The notes beneath the pieces were generated by a model that was not told where the DNA came from, made no database searches, and saw only the letters and a list, made by a program, of their open reading frames with translations. A program made the position numbers and the translations under genes. From positions 25,110,001 to 25,174,000 of the forward strand of contig NC_046679.1 in the NCBI RefSeq assembly GCF_009870125.1: a stretch of DNA of 64,000 nucleotides, written 5' to 3'. This DNA is from Drosophila pseudoobscura. Lineage: Eukaryota > Arthropoda > Insecta > Diptera > Drosophilidae. This document shows positions 38,235 to 51,389 of the stretch, piece by piece (the stretch's first letter is position 1; every line of letters starts with the position of its first letter).

Positions 38235-39342
38235 ATGGAAGAGGTTTCGGTAAAGAAGCGCGGCAGGCCCCCAAAGAACCCTGGTGCAAGTCCGAGCGTG
38301 GTGGACGCCGCCGCCACGATTCCGAAGAAGCGTGGTCGCCCACCAAAGAGTGCTAAGGCTCAGCGCGGCCGACCGTCAAAGAAACCAATCAATCTAAGCG
38401 AGAGCGAGGGTGAAGGGGATGGTGATGGTGATGACGATTCCTATGAGAATGTGGCAAAGACTGTGGCATCGCCCCAACCGGCGTCCAAGGGCCGCGGTCG
38501 CCCACGCATCAACAACTACGATGCTGAGGTCCCAGCTAAATCAAAGACCACATCGTCCAAGCGGCGCAAGCTGGGCCGCCCCAGGAAGCATCAGCCCAGT
38601 GAGAGCGAAGGTAAGCCTTAGTTTGTGAAAGATTTCCCTTTATTTAAATTCCCATATGCTGTTAGATGAGAAGAGCGACGATGATGATGAAGAGGTTCGT
38701 CGCCCGCCGGGACGTCCTCCGACTGGGTCCGTCAATCTGAATATTGTGCGCACCGGACGCGGCCAGGGCAGGCCTAAAACACATGTGGAGAAACGTCCCG
38801 CTGCCCCGGCAGCCGAATGGACCGGTGATGGACCTCCACCCAAGAAGCGCGGTCGTCCAGCATTGAACAAGCAAGCTTATGTGCCAACTGGTCGTCCACG
38901 AGGTCGTCCAAAAGTCAACAAGCCTGTTGAGGAGGAGGACGACGATGACGAAGAAGAAGAGGAAGATGACGACTCTGTGGAGGAGCAGATCGTGCAGCCT
39001 GAGAAACCAGCTGCCGCTGCATCTTCCCCTGTAGTTAAGAAGCGTGGACGCCCTGCAGGACCAAACAAGTCGTTGAATGAGGGAGCTCCCAAGCCGCGCG
39101 GACGTCCCCCAAAAGCCAATCACAGCGCCTTGAACCACGACCAGGATGAAGACGATTCCAATGATGATGCCGCAAGCAAGAAACCAGCCGATCGCGCCCG
39201 CGCTTTTAATGACGCTTACGAAGGTGCAGCCTCTTCGAAGGATGACTCCAAGTCGACATGCGACGGCGAGGCCGCCAATGATACCGCCGAAACCGTTGAT
39301 TGCGAGTCCGATGCCGCAGGTCCCGAATCAGGCACTGCCTAA
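38235..39342 (+). CDS. D1: D1 chromosomal protein, multi-AT-hook satellite-binding protein
   Basis: D1 binds AT-rich satellite DNA in the minor groove and helps bundle satellites into chromocentres. Two exons, 38235-38610 and 38666-39342, with a 55 bp intron (GTAAGC ... GTTAG), give 350 residues, close to D. melanogaster D1 (about 355). Around ten AT-hooks with an RGRP or GRP core are visible: KKRGRPPKNP, KKRGRPPKSA, QRGRPSKK, GRGRPRIN, LGRPRKH, KKRGRPALN, TGRPRGRPKV, KKRGRPAGP, KPRGRPPKA and others. They are separated by acidic Asp/Glu runs (notably 38935-38980). The C-terminal 80 residues are acidic and lack hooks. Upstream lies a perfect DRE. Identification is secure. Confidence 0.96.
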
Positions 39343-42300
39343 GCATCTCGACATTTATATTAATTTTAGGCATACAACAAACATAAGAATTAATACCTTC
39401 GGCACCACAGATCACATAATACAGGAAAGGATCCAGAAACTTTCCATTCCGCCGCCGCCGCCCCCCTCCCACACACACTCTCAATTCAGGACAGAACCCT
39501 CTATAAATACTTACATATATAGGGCTAAGAAATTTTGAAATCGGAAATGTTTGTCCCCGTATATTTATTTTGCATATTCCATTTGCTTTCATTGAAGTAT
39601 TTCAATCGTTTCAAAATGCAAATGCACAATACATCCTATTTCTAAGAAAGAAAAGGTGAGAAAAAAAATGTATTTCCTCTATAATTTTCACTAAGAATTG
39701 GTCGAAATGACTACACCGTTTAAAAATTAAAATACACATGTATGTATATGTATTAGAACACGTCGTGTTTAAATTATGGGCGGGTTATTGATAATATAAT
39801 TATTACGGGCTTGGTTCGTCAGAGCGACTGCCGGAAAAAGAGAGACACGGTCGCAAGGATTCTGATGAATTACATATTGGAGTTATCAAAGCATGAGCTA
39901 GAAATGTTATTTGAAAAGGTGGCGAAATTTAATTTCATTTCAAAATCTAAGGAGTACAGTACCGGGCAGAAGCACCAGAAACTATCGTTTAAACGCACTA
40001 TCGTTTGCATGGCTATCGATTGGTCCGGTTTCGATATGCGGCCACACTCACAAACAGCTGTTACGGCTCTTTTTTGGCGTTTTTCCTTTGGTGGTTTTGT
40101 TTATCGTTCTCTCCGCTTCATTCATTTCAATCGTGTGTAACGAGCGGGACATAAAGCAGTTTGTAATATGTAAATTTTGTTCAAATAAGCTAAGGTGTGT
40201 GAATATGCAAAATACAGAATATATATTCGATAATATAAAAAGATAACCCCCATATATAGCGTTACAGTATTGCATTCATAAAACAGCAGCAGAATTATAT
40301 TGAAAATGAATATAAACAAATTCAAAACAGAGGATAAATTAACAATGCTAAACAATCTGTGTGTGTGTGTGTGCGTGCGTGCGGGAAAGAACAAGCAGCA
40401 AAAGCCGCGTGCTTATGGCAAAAAAAAGTAGCTGTCGGCCGCAAAGCAGTTGATAAAAAAACGCCGCAAACAAAAACAAAACAAACACCATTGTGTGTGT
40501 ATGTATGTGTGTGTGGTTCTCTGGCGTTGGCGTCTAATCAAATTTAGCATGCCTAAAATCGATTGATAAATAATGTATAAACAATTTGAATGGCCCATGC
40601 ATGGCCGATTTTAATTGATTTTGAGAGGAACTCGTAAGAAAATAGAATAAAATAAATGCTGCAATTTATTTGGCTTATTTGTGATAATTTCCTCATTTTG
40701 TAAGTGTTCTTTCCAACCCAAAATCGGGTGAGAATAGCGCCCGACTCACTCTCCCTCCCGTGGTTTTACCATAAATTAGTATTACATTTAAACAATTCTA
40801 TGTAAAACGCCGTCTGCTCTTTCTCTCGTTCTCATCTGACGCTCTCGCTCTCTTGTTGGACATGCTCTGTTCTCTGGTTCTCTGGAACCAGGTTCTGGTT
40901 CTCTCAGCGGTTCTATTCTTTTGTTGTTGTATTTGCCCTGTGTGTCTTTGCATTTCGCTTTTATTATCGTTCTGCGACGGACGCGACGTTGAAGAATTCT
41001 TAGCCGTATTCTTCTTCTTCATCCTGTGTAAATAATTGTAATTTAAATAACTTAAATTAAATACAAAAGCACACATTAACAGAACTTAAGCGTGTCGTGA
41101 ATGGTTTTTAAGTGCATGTGTAAGTGCCAAAAAAAGAAAATGAGTTCGATTCGATTCCCGTATTTTTTCCTCCTGCCTCTTTTTACATTGTCATCATCGG
41201 GTTTCCTTTTCGACTGCGGCAACCAACGGCGGCGGCGACAGCGTGCCATGTGTGTGTAGAGTGTGTGTATCCAGACCGCTTTTTATATTTAAACAAGTAT
41301 AAAAATAGTTTGCAAAAAAAAAACCTGCAAGAAACAAAATTGTTTTTCCCCAAAAGGTAAAAATCAATTAAATTTTTTGGCCGGGTCGCTACCGACTGCG
41401 CGGTCACAATTTCCGACTGCAAACACACATTAAAGAGGAACAGAATATAATGAATATTTTATATTTTAGTGAAATATTTTTCCGATTGTGCGTTCGTGTG
41501 CCAGTGCGTGTGTATTTGTCTGTTTTCTTGGATGTGTCGCCTCATTATTCGCCTTGTCCCATCATTTTCTTCCTTGGCAGCGGCAGCGGCGGCGGCGGCG
41601 GCCATTTGGCTGCTTCTTCTTTTTTCTTACATTTGCACTGTGCGCTCTCTTCAGTGTGTGTGTGCGAGCGAGTGCTCTCTCAATATCCTCTCTCCCTCTC
41701 TGGGGACGCTTGCATTTGTGTACACGAATTTTTCCCAATAAGAATACATTGGTCGCCGTCTAACAGCCGTATAATAATAAAAGATGAAATAAATAATGAA
41801 TTTCTTGATGGAATATTCAATAATTCAGTTCAATATTCATCAGCTGTATCCTCCCTGAGCCAGCCACGCCCCCTCCTTTGCGCACTCACTCTGCTCCTGT
41901 TTCGTTCTCGTGCCTTTGTTTTTCACATGTCTCTTTTACGGTTTATCTTTATGTTTGTTTTTATATTAAATGTGTGCGTGTGACTGTTCCTGTGTGTGTT
42001 TGTGTGTCTTCCAGGGGCCCCAGCAGCTCTCTCGGAGGGAGGCAACTTCTGCGATTTTCGCATGCTACTGCTGCTGCACTTGCTAGCTCTGCTCTGCTCG
42101 GCTCGGCACGGCACGGCTCTCTCTGGCCATGTTATGGGGTGGGTGGCCTGGCCAGGAGAGGCTCCTCATAAACAAGCCGACCCACAGACGACAACGTTTC
42201 GTTTCGCATAGTTTTTCGTAACGTAACCTCAAAAGTTGCGGCGCCCTGCCTTCTTCGTTTGCCTGCCTGCCTGCCTGCCGCCATTCGTCGTCGTTCCTCG

Positions 42301-43660
42301 CCTCGTCTGCTCTGCCGGCTGTCGCCGCCGTAGTTGCGTCTCCTTCTTGTTGTACCTCTGTTTATATGTGTATGTTAATTCTATATGTTTTCCATTTTCA
42401 ACCTCTCTCTCCTCTCCTCACCCGTCCGTCCGTCCACCCACCCCCTTTTTTCTGCTGCCGCTGCCGCCGCTCGCCTTGCGTTGTCTTTTCGCTTTTGATA
42501 CCCTGTATGTTTATGAGTATCTGCACAAAAAGCACCCAATATTTACTATATCTACTTTACCGATTTATAGTTTAATAGCAATATTAATAACTGGAAAAAA
42601 CAGAACTACTGTACAGACACGGGCTGCAATGTTCTCTCTGCAAACTCTTTTATTTTCTTTCATGTCATTTAAATAAAAAAATCAAAGTTAATTGCAAACT
42701 TTTATCTCACTATTTCGTAATAATAAATCTCTGGGTAACGGGTATCCCAGGGTCGAGTTCATCGCGCTTTTTTCTTTTCTGTATTTTTCGCGCATGATTC
42801 AGCTTTGCGTTGTTCTTGTTCTTGGCTCTGCTTCTTTTTATTCTTGTACGCTGACTATCTGCCCCCCTCCTCCTGCCGTTCGCCAATCGTTTCACAGTTT
42901 TGTTATTGTTTTCATAATGAGGAAATCAGTTCTGGCATTTGTTGTACTCATCTTTCTGTCTCAGAAGAATTTTCTTTTATTGAACATTTTCCGTGCCATG
43001 TTTTGTTGCTTGCTGCACCGACTTATGCCACAGGGTAGCAGTCTGTGTCTGCGGCACAGTGGTGCGTGTTTTCAGTGGAGATTGGCTTCTTCGCTGGGCT
43101 TTCCTATGTTCTGATGTTTCATAATTCTGCCTGGCATTGTTGTGTAGGAGACTGGCCCAACATCTTGGACTCTTGGAGACGAGCATTAATATACGTTTTT
43201 CCCCCATCTTTCTCATTTCAGTTTGTGTATATTTTCATCATTAAACGTCGTGTAAATTAAAATTCATCCTAAATATAAATAATAAACAACTTCATTCAAA
43301 AAGAAGGAAATTTCACAAATTCTCAAATAATAAAATCTGTAAAAATTCAACAAATTTTAACCAGTTTTCATACGTAATTTTTGTTAAGTCCCAAACAACA
43401 ACTGTGCAACTGTGTAAAATATTATTCTTAAAATTTGTGTTAAATAGTGTAAATTTCTGTAAAAAAAAAAAAAAATATTACATCCAACCCCGACAACAAA
43501 TCCAATAAGTTTTTTTAATATGAAAAAATAAATAAATAAAAAAACGAAGAAATCTCAAGCAAATGCTGTAAATTAATGTTAAATGTGTTAGGCTAAAAAT
43601 TTGTGCTCCCTAAAACCACATCAAACAACAACAACAACAACAAAATCAATTAAATAATTT
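39343..43660. other. Long noncoding interval between D1 and pumilio
   Basis: About 4.3 kb without a supported gene: the D1 3' UTR (to roughly 39740), then AT-rich DNA with GT-rich (40350-40385, 40490-40515), pyrimidine-rich and GCC-type patches (41575-41605). Long plus-strand open frames between 41450 and 42680 are pyrimidine-rich low complexity, not genes. Distal pumilio promoters or enhancers may lie here but cannot be seen. Confidence 0.45.
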
Positions 43661-44114
43661 GTGTACAAATAATACAGTAAATACCACTGTGCAGAGTGCA
43701 GTGAACGGATCGATCGAAAGTTTGAGAAGCACTGCAGGTGCGAGATCGTAAAAGGGAACGTCAAAACGTAACGTAGCGAGGGACCACGTCAAATCCGCGC
43801 CCTCTCGATCGTCCGTCGTCGTCGGCGGTGGTCGTCGTCGTTCCGTAGTCTCTCTCGCAGTCTTCGTTCTTCACAGTTAGCAATACGCGCCCCCTCGTCA
43901 GCTGCGACAGCTTTGAAAAGCCGTCAAAATTGAGCTCTTAACCGCGCCCACCATTTCCATATCGACGCCCTCGCCGCAACACCATCCGCAGCATCAGCAG
44001 CAGCAGCATCATCAGCAGCAGCAGCAGCACCACCACCAGCAACAGCTCTACCAACAACAGCAGCAACAACATTACGGTCCAGCACCACCCTACTTTCAAC
44101 ACCTTCAACAACAA

Positions 44115-44151
<37 letters not shown>

Positions 44152-44183
44152 CACAGCCGCACCAACAGCAGCAACAACAACAC
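43661..44183 (+). promoter_or_regulatory. pum: pumilio 5' UTR, CAG/CAA-rich
   Basis: This GC-richer stretch directly precedes the pumilio ATG and contains a CGTC-rich part (43800-43850), then a long CAG/CAA/CAC tract (43977-44183). The tract is open in the pumilio frame from 43917 to the ATG, but no ATG occurs in it. The transcription start is not certain; the left limit is approximate. Confidence 0.5.
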
Positions 44184-47100
44184 ATGAAGTTTTTGGGTGG
44201 TAACGATGATCGTAACGGCCGCGGCGGCGTCGGCGTTGGCTCGGACGGCATTATAGGCTCGTCTCGTGGCGGCGGCGTCGGTGGCGGTGTGTCACAGGAT
44301 GTCGCCGATGCAGCCGGCGCTGCAGCGGCCGCTGCCGTCGGCTACGTCTTCCAGCAACGTCCCTCGCCCGGCGGTGGCGGCGGAGTGGGAGGTGGCGGCG
44401 TAGGCTCGACCTTGCACGAGGCAGCCGCCGCCGAGTACGCAGCCCACTTTGCCCAGAAGCAACAGCAAACCCGTTGGGCATGCGGCGACGATGGACACGG
44501 CATTGATGTGAGTATGAGCGGAGGGTGGGTGGCTAAGGGGGAACAGGATGGATAGATCTGCCATAAGCCATAATAAATAGCCTTCCATCTTTGGAATTCC
44601 CTTGCCAGGGTTTAAGTATTTGTAATGGACAAACAATGACTAAAACTGTATAGATTCGTCAGCTCTTCTGTTTTTCTGTGGCTGCATCTGGGGCCAAAGC
44701 AGAGACACCTGCAACAGCATACAGAATCAGAATCCTAGGCTTTGGGGCATTCGTAACCATTCGCTTCTCTTGCGATGCATGGGCAGGGGCAATCATCGGA
44801 GTTTTAGCACACAAAATATTGTGTCACTCTTTTCGTGGCGTGGGGTGGGGAACGTTTTGTTCTCGGCTGCGTTGAGCAGCAGGCAGGCTGTCTGGAGCGC
44901 TGCACCCCCCAGGGCCAGGCGGGTGGTTGCTTGTGTAAGTTCCGAAAGGTCGCTGCCTGCCAGCAACGGTTGCATAAACAGCTTATGGCACTTGTTCTCC
45001 TTTTTTTTTTGGCAATGAGACAGCAGAAATAGATCCAAGGGAGAAAAGGGGAGAGAAATGAGAACCTGATTTTTATAAAAAATTTTCGTATCTGGTATTC
45101 GCAGAACCCGGATAAATGGAAGTACAATCCCCCCATGAATCCAGCCAACGCAGCTCCGGGCGGACAGCTGCAGCCTGGAAACGGCAGCAATGGCGGACCT
45201 GGAGCCATCGGAACCATTGGCATGGGCAGCGGGCTCGGCAGCATGGGCGGCGGCAACGGCGGAGGAGGAGGCGGTGGCGGCTCCGGCTCCAACGGCGGGC
45301 TCCACCATCCGTCAATGGCAGCGACAGCCGCGAACATGGCGGCCATGCAACAGGCTGCAGCCGTGGCCAAGCACAACCACATGATGTCCCAGGCAGCCGC
45401 TGCCGTGGCGGCCCAACACCAGCAGCAACAACAGCAGCAGCAGCAACAGCCGCCGCATCTCCAACAGCAGCAGCAACAGCATCATCTGATGGGCGGAGGA
45501 AACGGCCTGGGCAACGGCAATGGCCTGGGCGTCGGTCTCAGCAACCAGCAGCATCCTGGCCAGCAGCAGCAGCAGCAGCCCGGCGGTCATCCCGGACAGT
45601 ACAATTCGAATCTTCTCAGTCATGCCGCTGCCCTGGGGCACATACCCCCTTACGCCCAGTCGGGCAGCATGTACGATCACCATGCCGGTGCCATGCATCC
45701 GGGCATGAACGGGGGCATGCCAAAGCCGCCACTCGGCCCGCCCGGCGGACCCCAGGACTACGTCTACATGGGCGGACAGCCCACGGTCCCAATGGGAGCT
45801 GCCATGATGCCGCCCCAGAACCAGTACATGAACAACTCCGTGGTGTCCGCCGCCAACCGGAATGCAGCGGTGAGTAACCGTTAACCAATCCCGCCCCGAG
45901 TAATCGATCAAACCAGGCCTGTGATCGATCCCTGATTAGAGTTTTTATCCCGTGTCCCGTCCCTTTTTGGCGCTACCCGTTTATTTCAATCAATAATATT
46001 TGTCCATCGACAGTGTGAGGCTTGATGGCTATTCTCATAGATAATATGTTATATTTCTGTAGGTGTGGGTAAATACATATTTATCCACAGTATTTGATGA
46101 AGAAATTTGAGTGCTCAAGCCTTTATTTTGGGTACTCACAGTCGTGTATAATAATGTATCTGTGAAGTACACACTTAGATGGGTATATCGGGAGCTTAAG
46201 AGATCGTCTCATTGGCGAGACTCGAGTCGTGCTTTAGTGTTTTGCCTCATGCACGCGACATTTATGTTGTTTTTGCATTCTATGGAGTGCTGCCTTACTC
46301 ATTAAATCAAACCGATTGAAGCTTCAGATCCTTCAAGGGTTTATTTTACTGCTGAGGAAAGAGGATTAACCAATCAATGACTTCCCCCAAACCGCCGTTC
46401 TAAATCATTTAATAATGGATAACTTAACGCAGGCCCTCGATGGCCCATAACAATAGTTTTATGAGGCCCAAAGAAATATGGAACTTTCAAGAGAGGCTCA
46501 AATAAAAGTTGAGCAATGAAAATGAACAAACTTTTCGGGGGACGACCATAAAAACCAGGCGAAACTATTGATTAACCCAACAAGAAAATATCATCAAATG
46601 AAATAGAATTGTTAAAGTTTCTCCGTCGATTTTCTTTTTTTTCCCAAAACTTTACATTTGAACATATAAAGGCTCCATTTGTGGGTGCTTTCTTTGCCCT
46701 TTGGCGAGCAGTTTATGTAGAGGACTTTTTCATTGGCTCTGTCGATTCGTTAATTTAATTGGAAAGTATTCAACGTGGGTTCAACGTGATGATGAGGTGT
46801 CTGGATGGCCCTGAATTGTTTTAGATGAGTCATTGGCAAGGGGGTTTGTTCCCAAAGATAATGTTGACGTCGAACTCGACCCTCAGTCATTTTATGGTCG
46901 CCACAGCAGAATGGGGCATAATAAGGCCATCACAATTCCCGTTTGTGACAAAAATCAATTTAATATTGATTGATACAAATAAGTATCAACATTTTCAAAG
47001 TAATTATCGCACAGTTGCGGTGTTCCTCTAGGGAATTGCGGCAGAAATGTCCCATAAGCAAACGGACTCATTCGATTTGAATGACCCGAACAGAGGCCAT

Positions 47101-48368
47101 CCGCCACGAGCGATTTGGGACTCGGGACTTGTAACGATGCAATCTCCAAAAGATAATTATCTTATGCCAGTCCCTGCATAACCTGCAAAATACTGAGAAA
47201 AATATGTACGTACTATAGATGGTCTGGAGATCGTATAGTGGAACGACGCGTCGTTTGTACATAGGGAAAAAGAAGTGTTGAAGACTTCATTGCTGATTTG
47301 ATAATTTCTCCGTAGCAATTGTGTGCAGCTGTTCTTTCGCTGTGAGTTTTCTTGGTTAGTTTTTCTTGTTGCACGGGGGTTTGTTTAGCTGTTCTGCCTG
47401 CCTGCCATTTGTTGTCTGTGTTGTTTCTGTGGATATATTTTCTTAACTTTTGCGTGGAGTCTCTGCTCTGCGGCAGCGAATGTAGAGAGAGAGAGAGAGG
47501 GAGAGGGAGATCCCATTCCGGTTGCAATATTTCAGCCTTATAAAGCCAGAACATTGCACATGCCACACAGACCAGACTACACTTGGAGCACTCCTCACAT
47601 GTCGCTCGGCGGCTGGTTGGCCAACTTGATAACTTGAGAACTCTCTGGCCAAGTCCCCGAACCAAACAGACTATTGGTATTTTACCTAGAAACCAACAGA
47701 CCAGACCCCAGACCCCAGACCGACCGACCGGCATTCGCAATCAATTCGCCTTGCAGTTTATAAATAAAAGAATTTAATACTTACTTACTCTCTGGACGAG
47801 GACTTAATGAGCTGTGGCTGCTCGTCTGCTCGTCTGCTTTCTGCTCCTCGTTATGTCACAATTGTTTACAGGAAAAACAATTTTAATTAAAGAATTTCAC
47901 TCGCTTGGCTATCTGCCTTCTACAAGCCAGCGCTATCTTCGTCTCACTCACTCGCTCGCTCGCTCCAGCTGCTGGTCCAGGTGATTCACAGTGCACTGCC
48001 ATTTCCTTTTCACTTCCTTCGCACAAACACACACACACACACGCACGTAGGCAGAGACACGGACATGGCACTTGTGCTGAAGTGTTGGTTAGCGCACAAT
48101 CGATTATGTTTTTATCAAGCAAATTGTCGGAAAAAATGGGCTGCAGGTAGAGCAGCACTCGCAATGCCCTTTTCCCCAAAAGTGTACCGAAAACGCCTTG
48201 AATGAAACGAATTGTATGCAATAAGACTGAATATTGAACCCGCTATTAGTATAATTAATATTTTTTAAAACTGAATAGAGCATTTAAACTTCACCTTAAT
48301 GTTGGGTCTTGGGCAACCTCTTTTTATACGGAGAGTATGTATATTTTTTTGCTACAACTTCCTTTTGT

Positions 48369-48419
<51 letters not shown>

Positions 48420-51352
48420 CGCTCGTCACTGAACGTAAAGTATTTATTGCATTTATGCGAGACGGAAAAGGCAAAAGGCAGCAGCAGCAGCAGGAGGATA
48501 GAATTCCAAGCAGGACGATGACAACAAAAAAGCTTTCCCTCTCTTTCTCTCGCTGTCCCTTATGTTTGTACTTCTACAAAAAAAAAACTCGCCAAAAGAG
48601 AGCTTCGACAAAGTTATTGTTGCTGGTGTACTTTCAGCTCTTGTTGTTCTTGGTATTTTCCTTCTCCTTTTGACGCTTCGCGCTATTACTCCACTTTTGT
48701 CGAGCTTAATTTTTTCCCTTGCTACAGTAAGCACTGAAGTGAGACGTTAACGTTGAAGGTGTGAAACAATACGCACAGTGGAAACTTGTCAAAAGAAACT
48801 AAGATAAATTACAATATCTGATGGCATATCATTTACTTAATGGGAGTCTTCTCTGTGAGACTCCTATAGGGAAAAATAAATTTGACCCTTTGAATTCTTG
48901 AGTGTATTTTCCTTGCGAGTGCTTACTGTAGCTGTTGCACTTGTTTGCCAAAGGGGCGGGGGAAGCAGCAGCAGCAGACAACGTTTGCCGCAAGCCCCCC
49001 AAGCCGCCTCCTGCCATGTTCTCGACCCGTCTCTTTCTATCCTTCCCGCTACCACAACTATCTTTCCGCTCTCTGCGTGTGTCTGACGCCGCGCTCTGCT
49101 CTCTTGTTGATGTCGTAGGTCATTGATTTGCGCTTAACAGTGGTGTATTCTGGCTGAACGAGGGGGAAGACGTGGAAAAGTGACAAGTCGAGTCGTGGAG
49201 ACTCGTCCCCCTTCATCTTTTTTTTTTTTTTTGTTTGCTTATTGTTTCAGTTTTAGTTTGTTCTTGCTCCCTGCATGTGGTGCATTCGCATTTCTGCGAT
49301 TCTTTTTCTTGTTCTTCTTCGTCATCGCCGTTGTGGTGTTCCTTTTACTTGCGTTTCTTTCTTTCATCTTCCCGTTCCCTGCTACTCACCCCTATCCACT
49401 ACCTACCCGTCCGTTCCTTCTCCTTCCTCTCCTTTGTTACTTTTTTCGAATGCTGTAATGATTTATGTGTGTGTCTGATTTTGAGCAAAGCTTTTGCTCT
49501 CGCTCTCTCGCTCGGTGGACTATTCTGTTCTGCCAGCGTTTTCTTTCTGCTTGGATAATGGGTCGACAGCGGCGTCGTCGTCGTCGTCGTCGTCGTCGGT
49601 TTACTAATTGGAACATCGCTGTTAAGAAGCTTTTTGGAGCGTTGTCATCTCCGTTTTGTATTGTTTGAGATTCTTCTTCTTTTTTTCAACTGAAAATGCA
49701 AATATTTGATGTTTTCGATATTTTGCGCGAATTGATAGGCAGGAAATCATGTTTAAACCTACAAAGGCAGAATCTTATTTTCAGAGCGGAGTTAGGATTT
49801 TGTAATTTAAAAAAACTACTCTACCGCTCTGGGGTTAAATAACCCCATGAATCCGGGGTGTTTCTTGCAGTTTTATTGTGCTTCGCATTTTCTATTCTTT
49901 CTTTCTTCGTTCGTTCGTTCGTTCATTCTTTCTTTTGCTCTGCTTTTACCTTCCCTCGCCCCATTGAGGCGCACCAACGTTTACGTTCTAATTGAACAAA
50001 CGCCGCGCTCTGTTCTCTTTCACTCACTCCTCTTGCCCTGCGGCTCATCTCATTCTCTACCACCCACCCTCCCTCCCTCCCTCCTAATGGCTACCAATTA
50101 GCTGGAAATGCTTGCAATTTACCAACATCCAAGACGCTTTTGATGATAATGACGGAAAATGTGATGTTTCTTGTTGTTGCGTGTGGCCAACCAAGGCGCC
50201 AAAGCCAGTGGCAGAGTCATAGGCAGCGGCAGCGGCAGCGACGTCAACAGCGACAGCGACTGCGATTTAGATTGATTTGCATTGCCGGCTAGACCTGGTT
50301 TAGTTCTCACTCACTTACTCGTTGCTCTCTTCTGGCCTGTACACATGTGTGTGTTTTTATTCCAATACTCGTATTTTAACTGTCTTTTGGCACGTTCTTC
50401 TGACCCATCTTAACCGGGTGGCCAAGGTGTATTCTTGCAAGGTTCCCGCTGTTCTATTTGTGTGCCTCTACCTATCTTTTGTGTTCTCTTGTCATAGCCA
50501 AATAAATAAAACCGAAACAAAATAGGCGACTATCGGAGGAGCGCACTCTTCCAATGCCTCACCTTTTTATTAAGTGCCCTTGCTGTTGGCCAGCTGCTGC
50601 GCTGCTCTCTCTCTCTCTCTGTACGCTTCCTCAACACAGTGGCGGAAAAAAGTCTAAGCAGGACTCTGGAGATGGGAAAAATGGTGCTCGTATGTTGGTT
50701 GACTTTTCTCCGCCACTGTAACTATCCCCCCCGCACTCAATTGCATTAATTAAATACAAATTTGAACTACAGCGGCAAATTGTTTGACAAATTAATTTCT
50801 TACTATTACTCTCTGTTTGCAGAGTCAGACAGTGTTCTTTCAAACGAATTTAATTGCCAGCCACTAACGCGTTAGCACTAGAGAAAGAAGAGAACAGAGA
50901 ACATGCCGTTTTGCATAGAGTTTGCCATGGAATGCCATTCTTCGTTAAAGATTCTAATGGTCGCTTTCCACTAGGCTTCAAGTCCAATATAGAAGTTGAT
51001 AGGCATCTCCACAGTGCTATTCAGTCGAAGATAGCGAAAGTTTTTAAAACTTTGAAAATTATTTGTCTTGTTATTCTATTCCCAAAAATTATGAAGCTTG
51101 AAACGCTTTTTGTATGCAAAAGGGAATACAACTTTCGGCTTTGCTTGTTCTGCTCTTCTTTGCCTTTCTTTGTTGTAATGAAACAGCTGCTTGAGCTTGG
51201 GCTTGCAAAATCATGATCACACAGCTCGCTCTCGCTCTCCCTCGCTCCATCTCGCTCCATCTCTCTCGTTCACCTCCAACAGCCACTTATCACACACAAA
51301 CGCTCTCACAAATTTTAAGTTGCGAGCGAGAGACTGCCTGCCCACACAACAA

Positions 51353-51389
<37 letters not shown>

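Noticed and set aside
39811-40138. Plus-strand frame reading RDTVARILMNYILELSKHEL
   Set aside because: The peptide looks helical and almost gene-like, but it lacks an ATG at its start, is AT-rich, and has no flanking splice or poly(A) structure that I can defend.
41139-41160. GTTCGATTCCCG, resembling a tRNA T-arm
   Set aside because: No acceptor stem, D-arm or anticodon arm can be folded around it.
41450-42676. Series of long plus-strand open frames rich in Ser, Phe, Cys and Val
   Set aside because: Pyrimidine-rich low-complexity DNA gives stop-poor frames by chance; no domain, signal of selection or splice structure is visible.
44101-44183. Minus-strand Leu-rich and Val/Ala-rich open frames over the pumilio leader
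   Set aside because: They are the complement of the CAG/CAA repeat and have no independent support.
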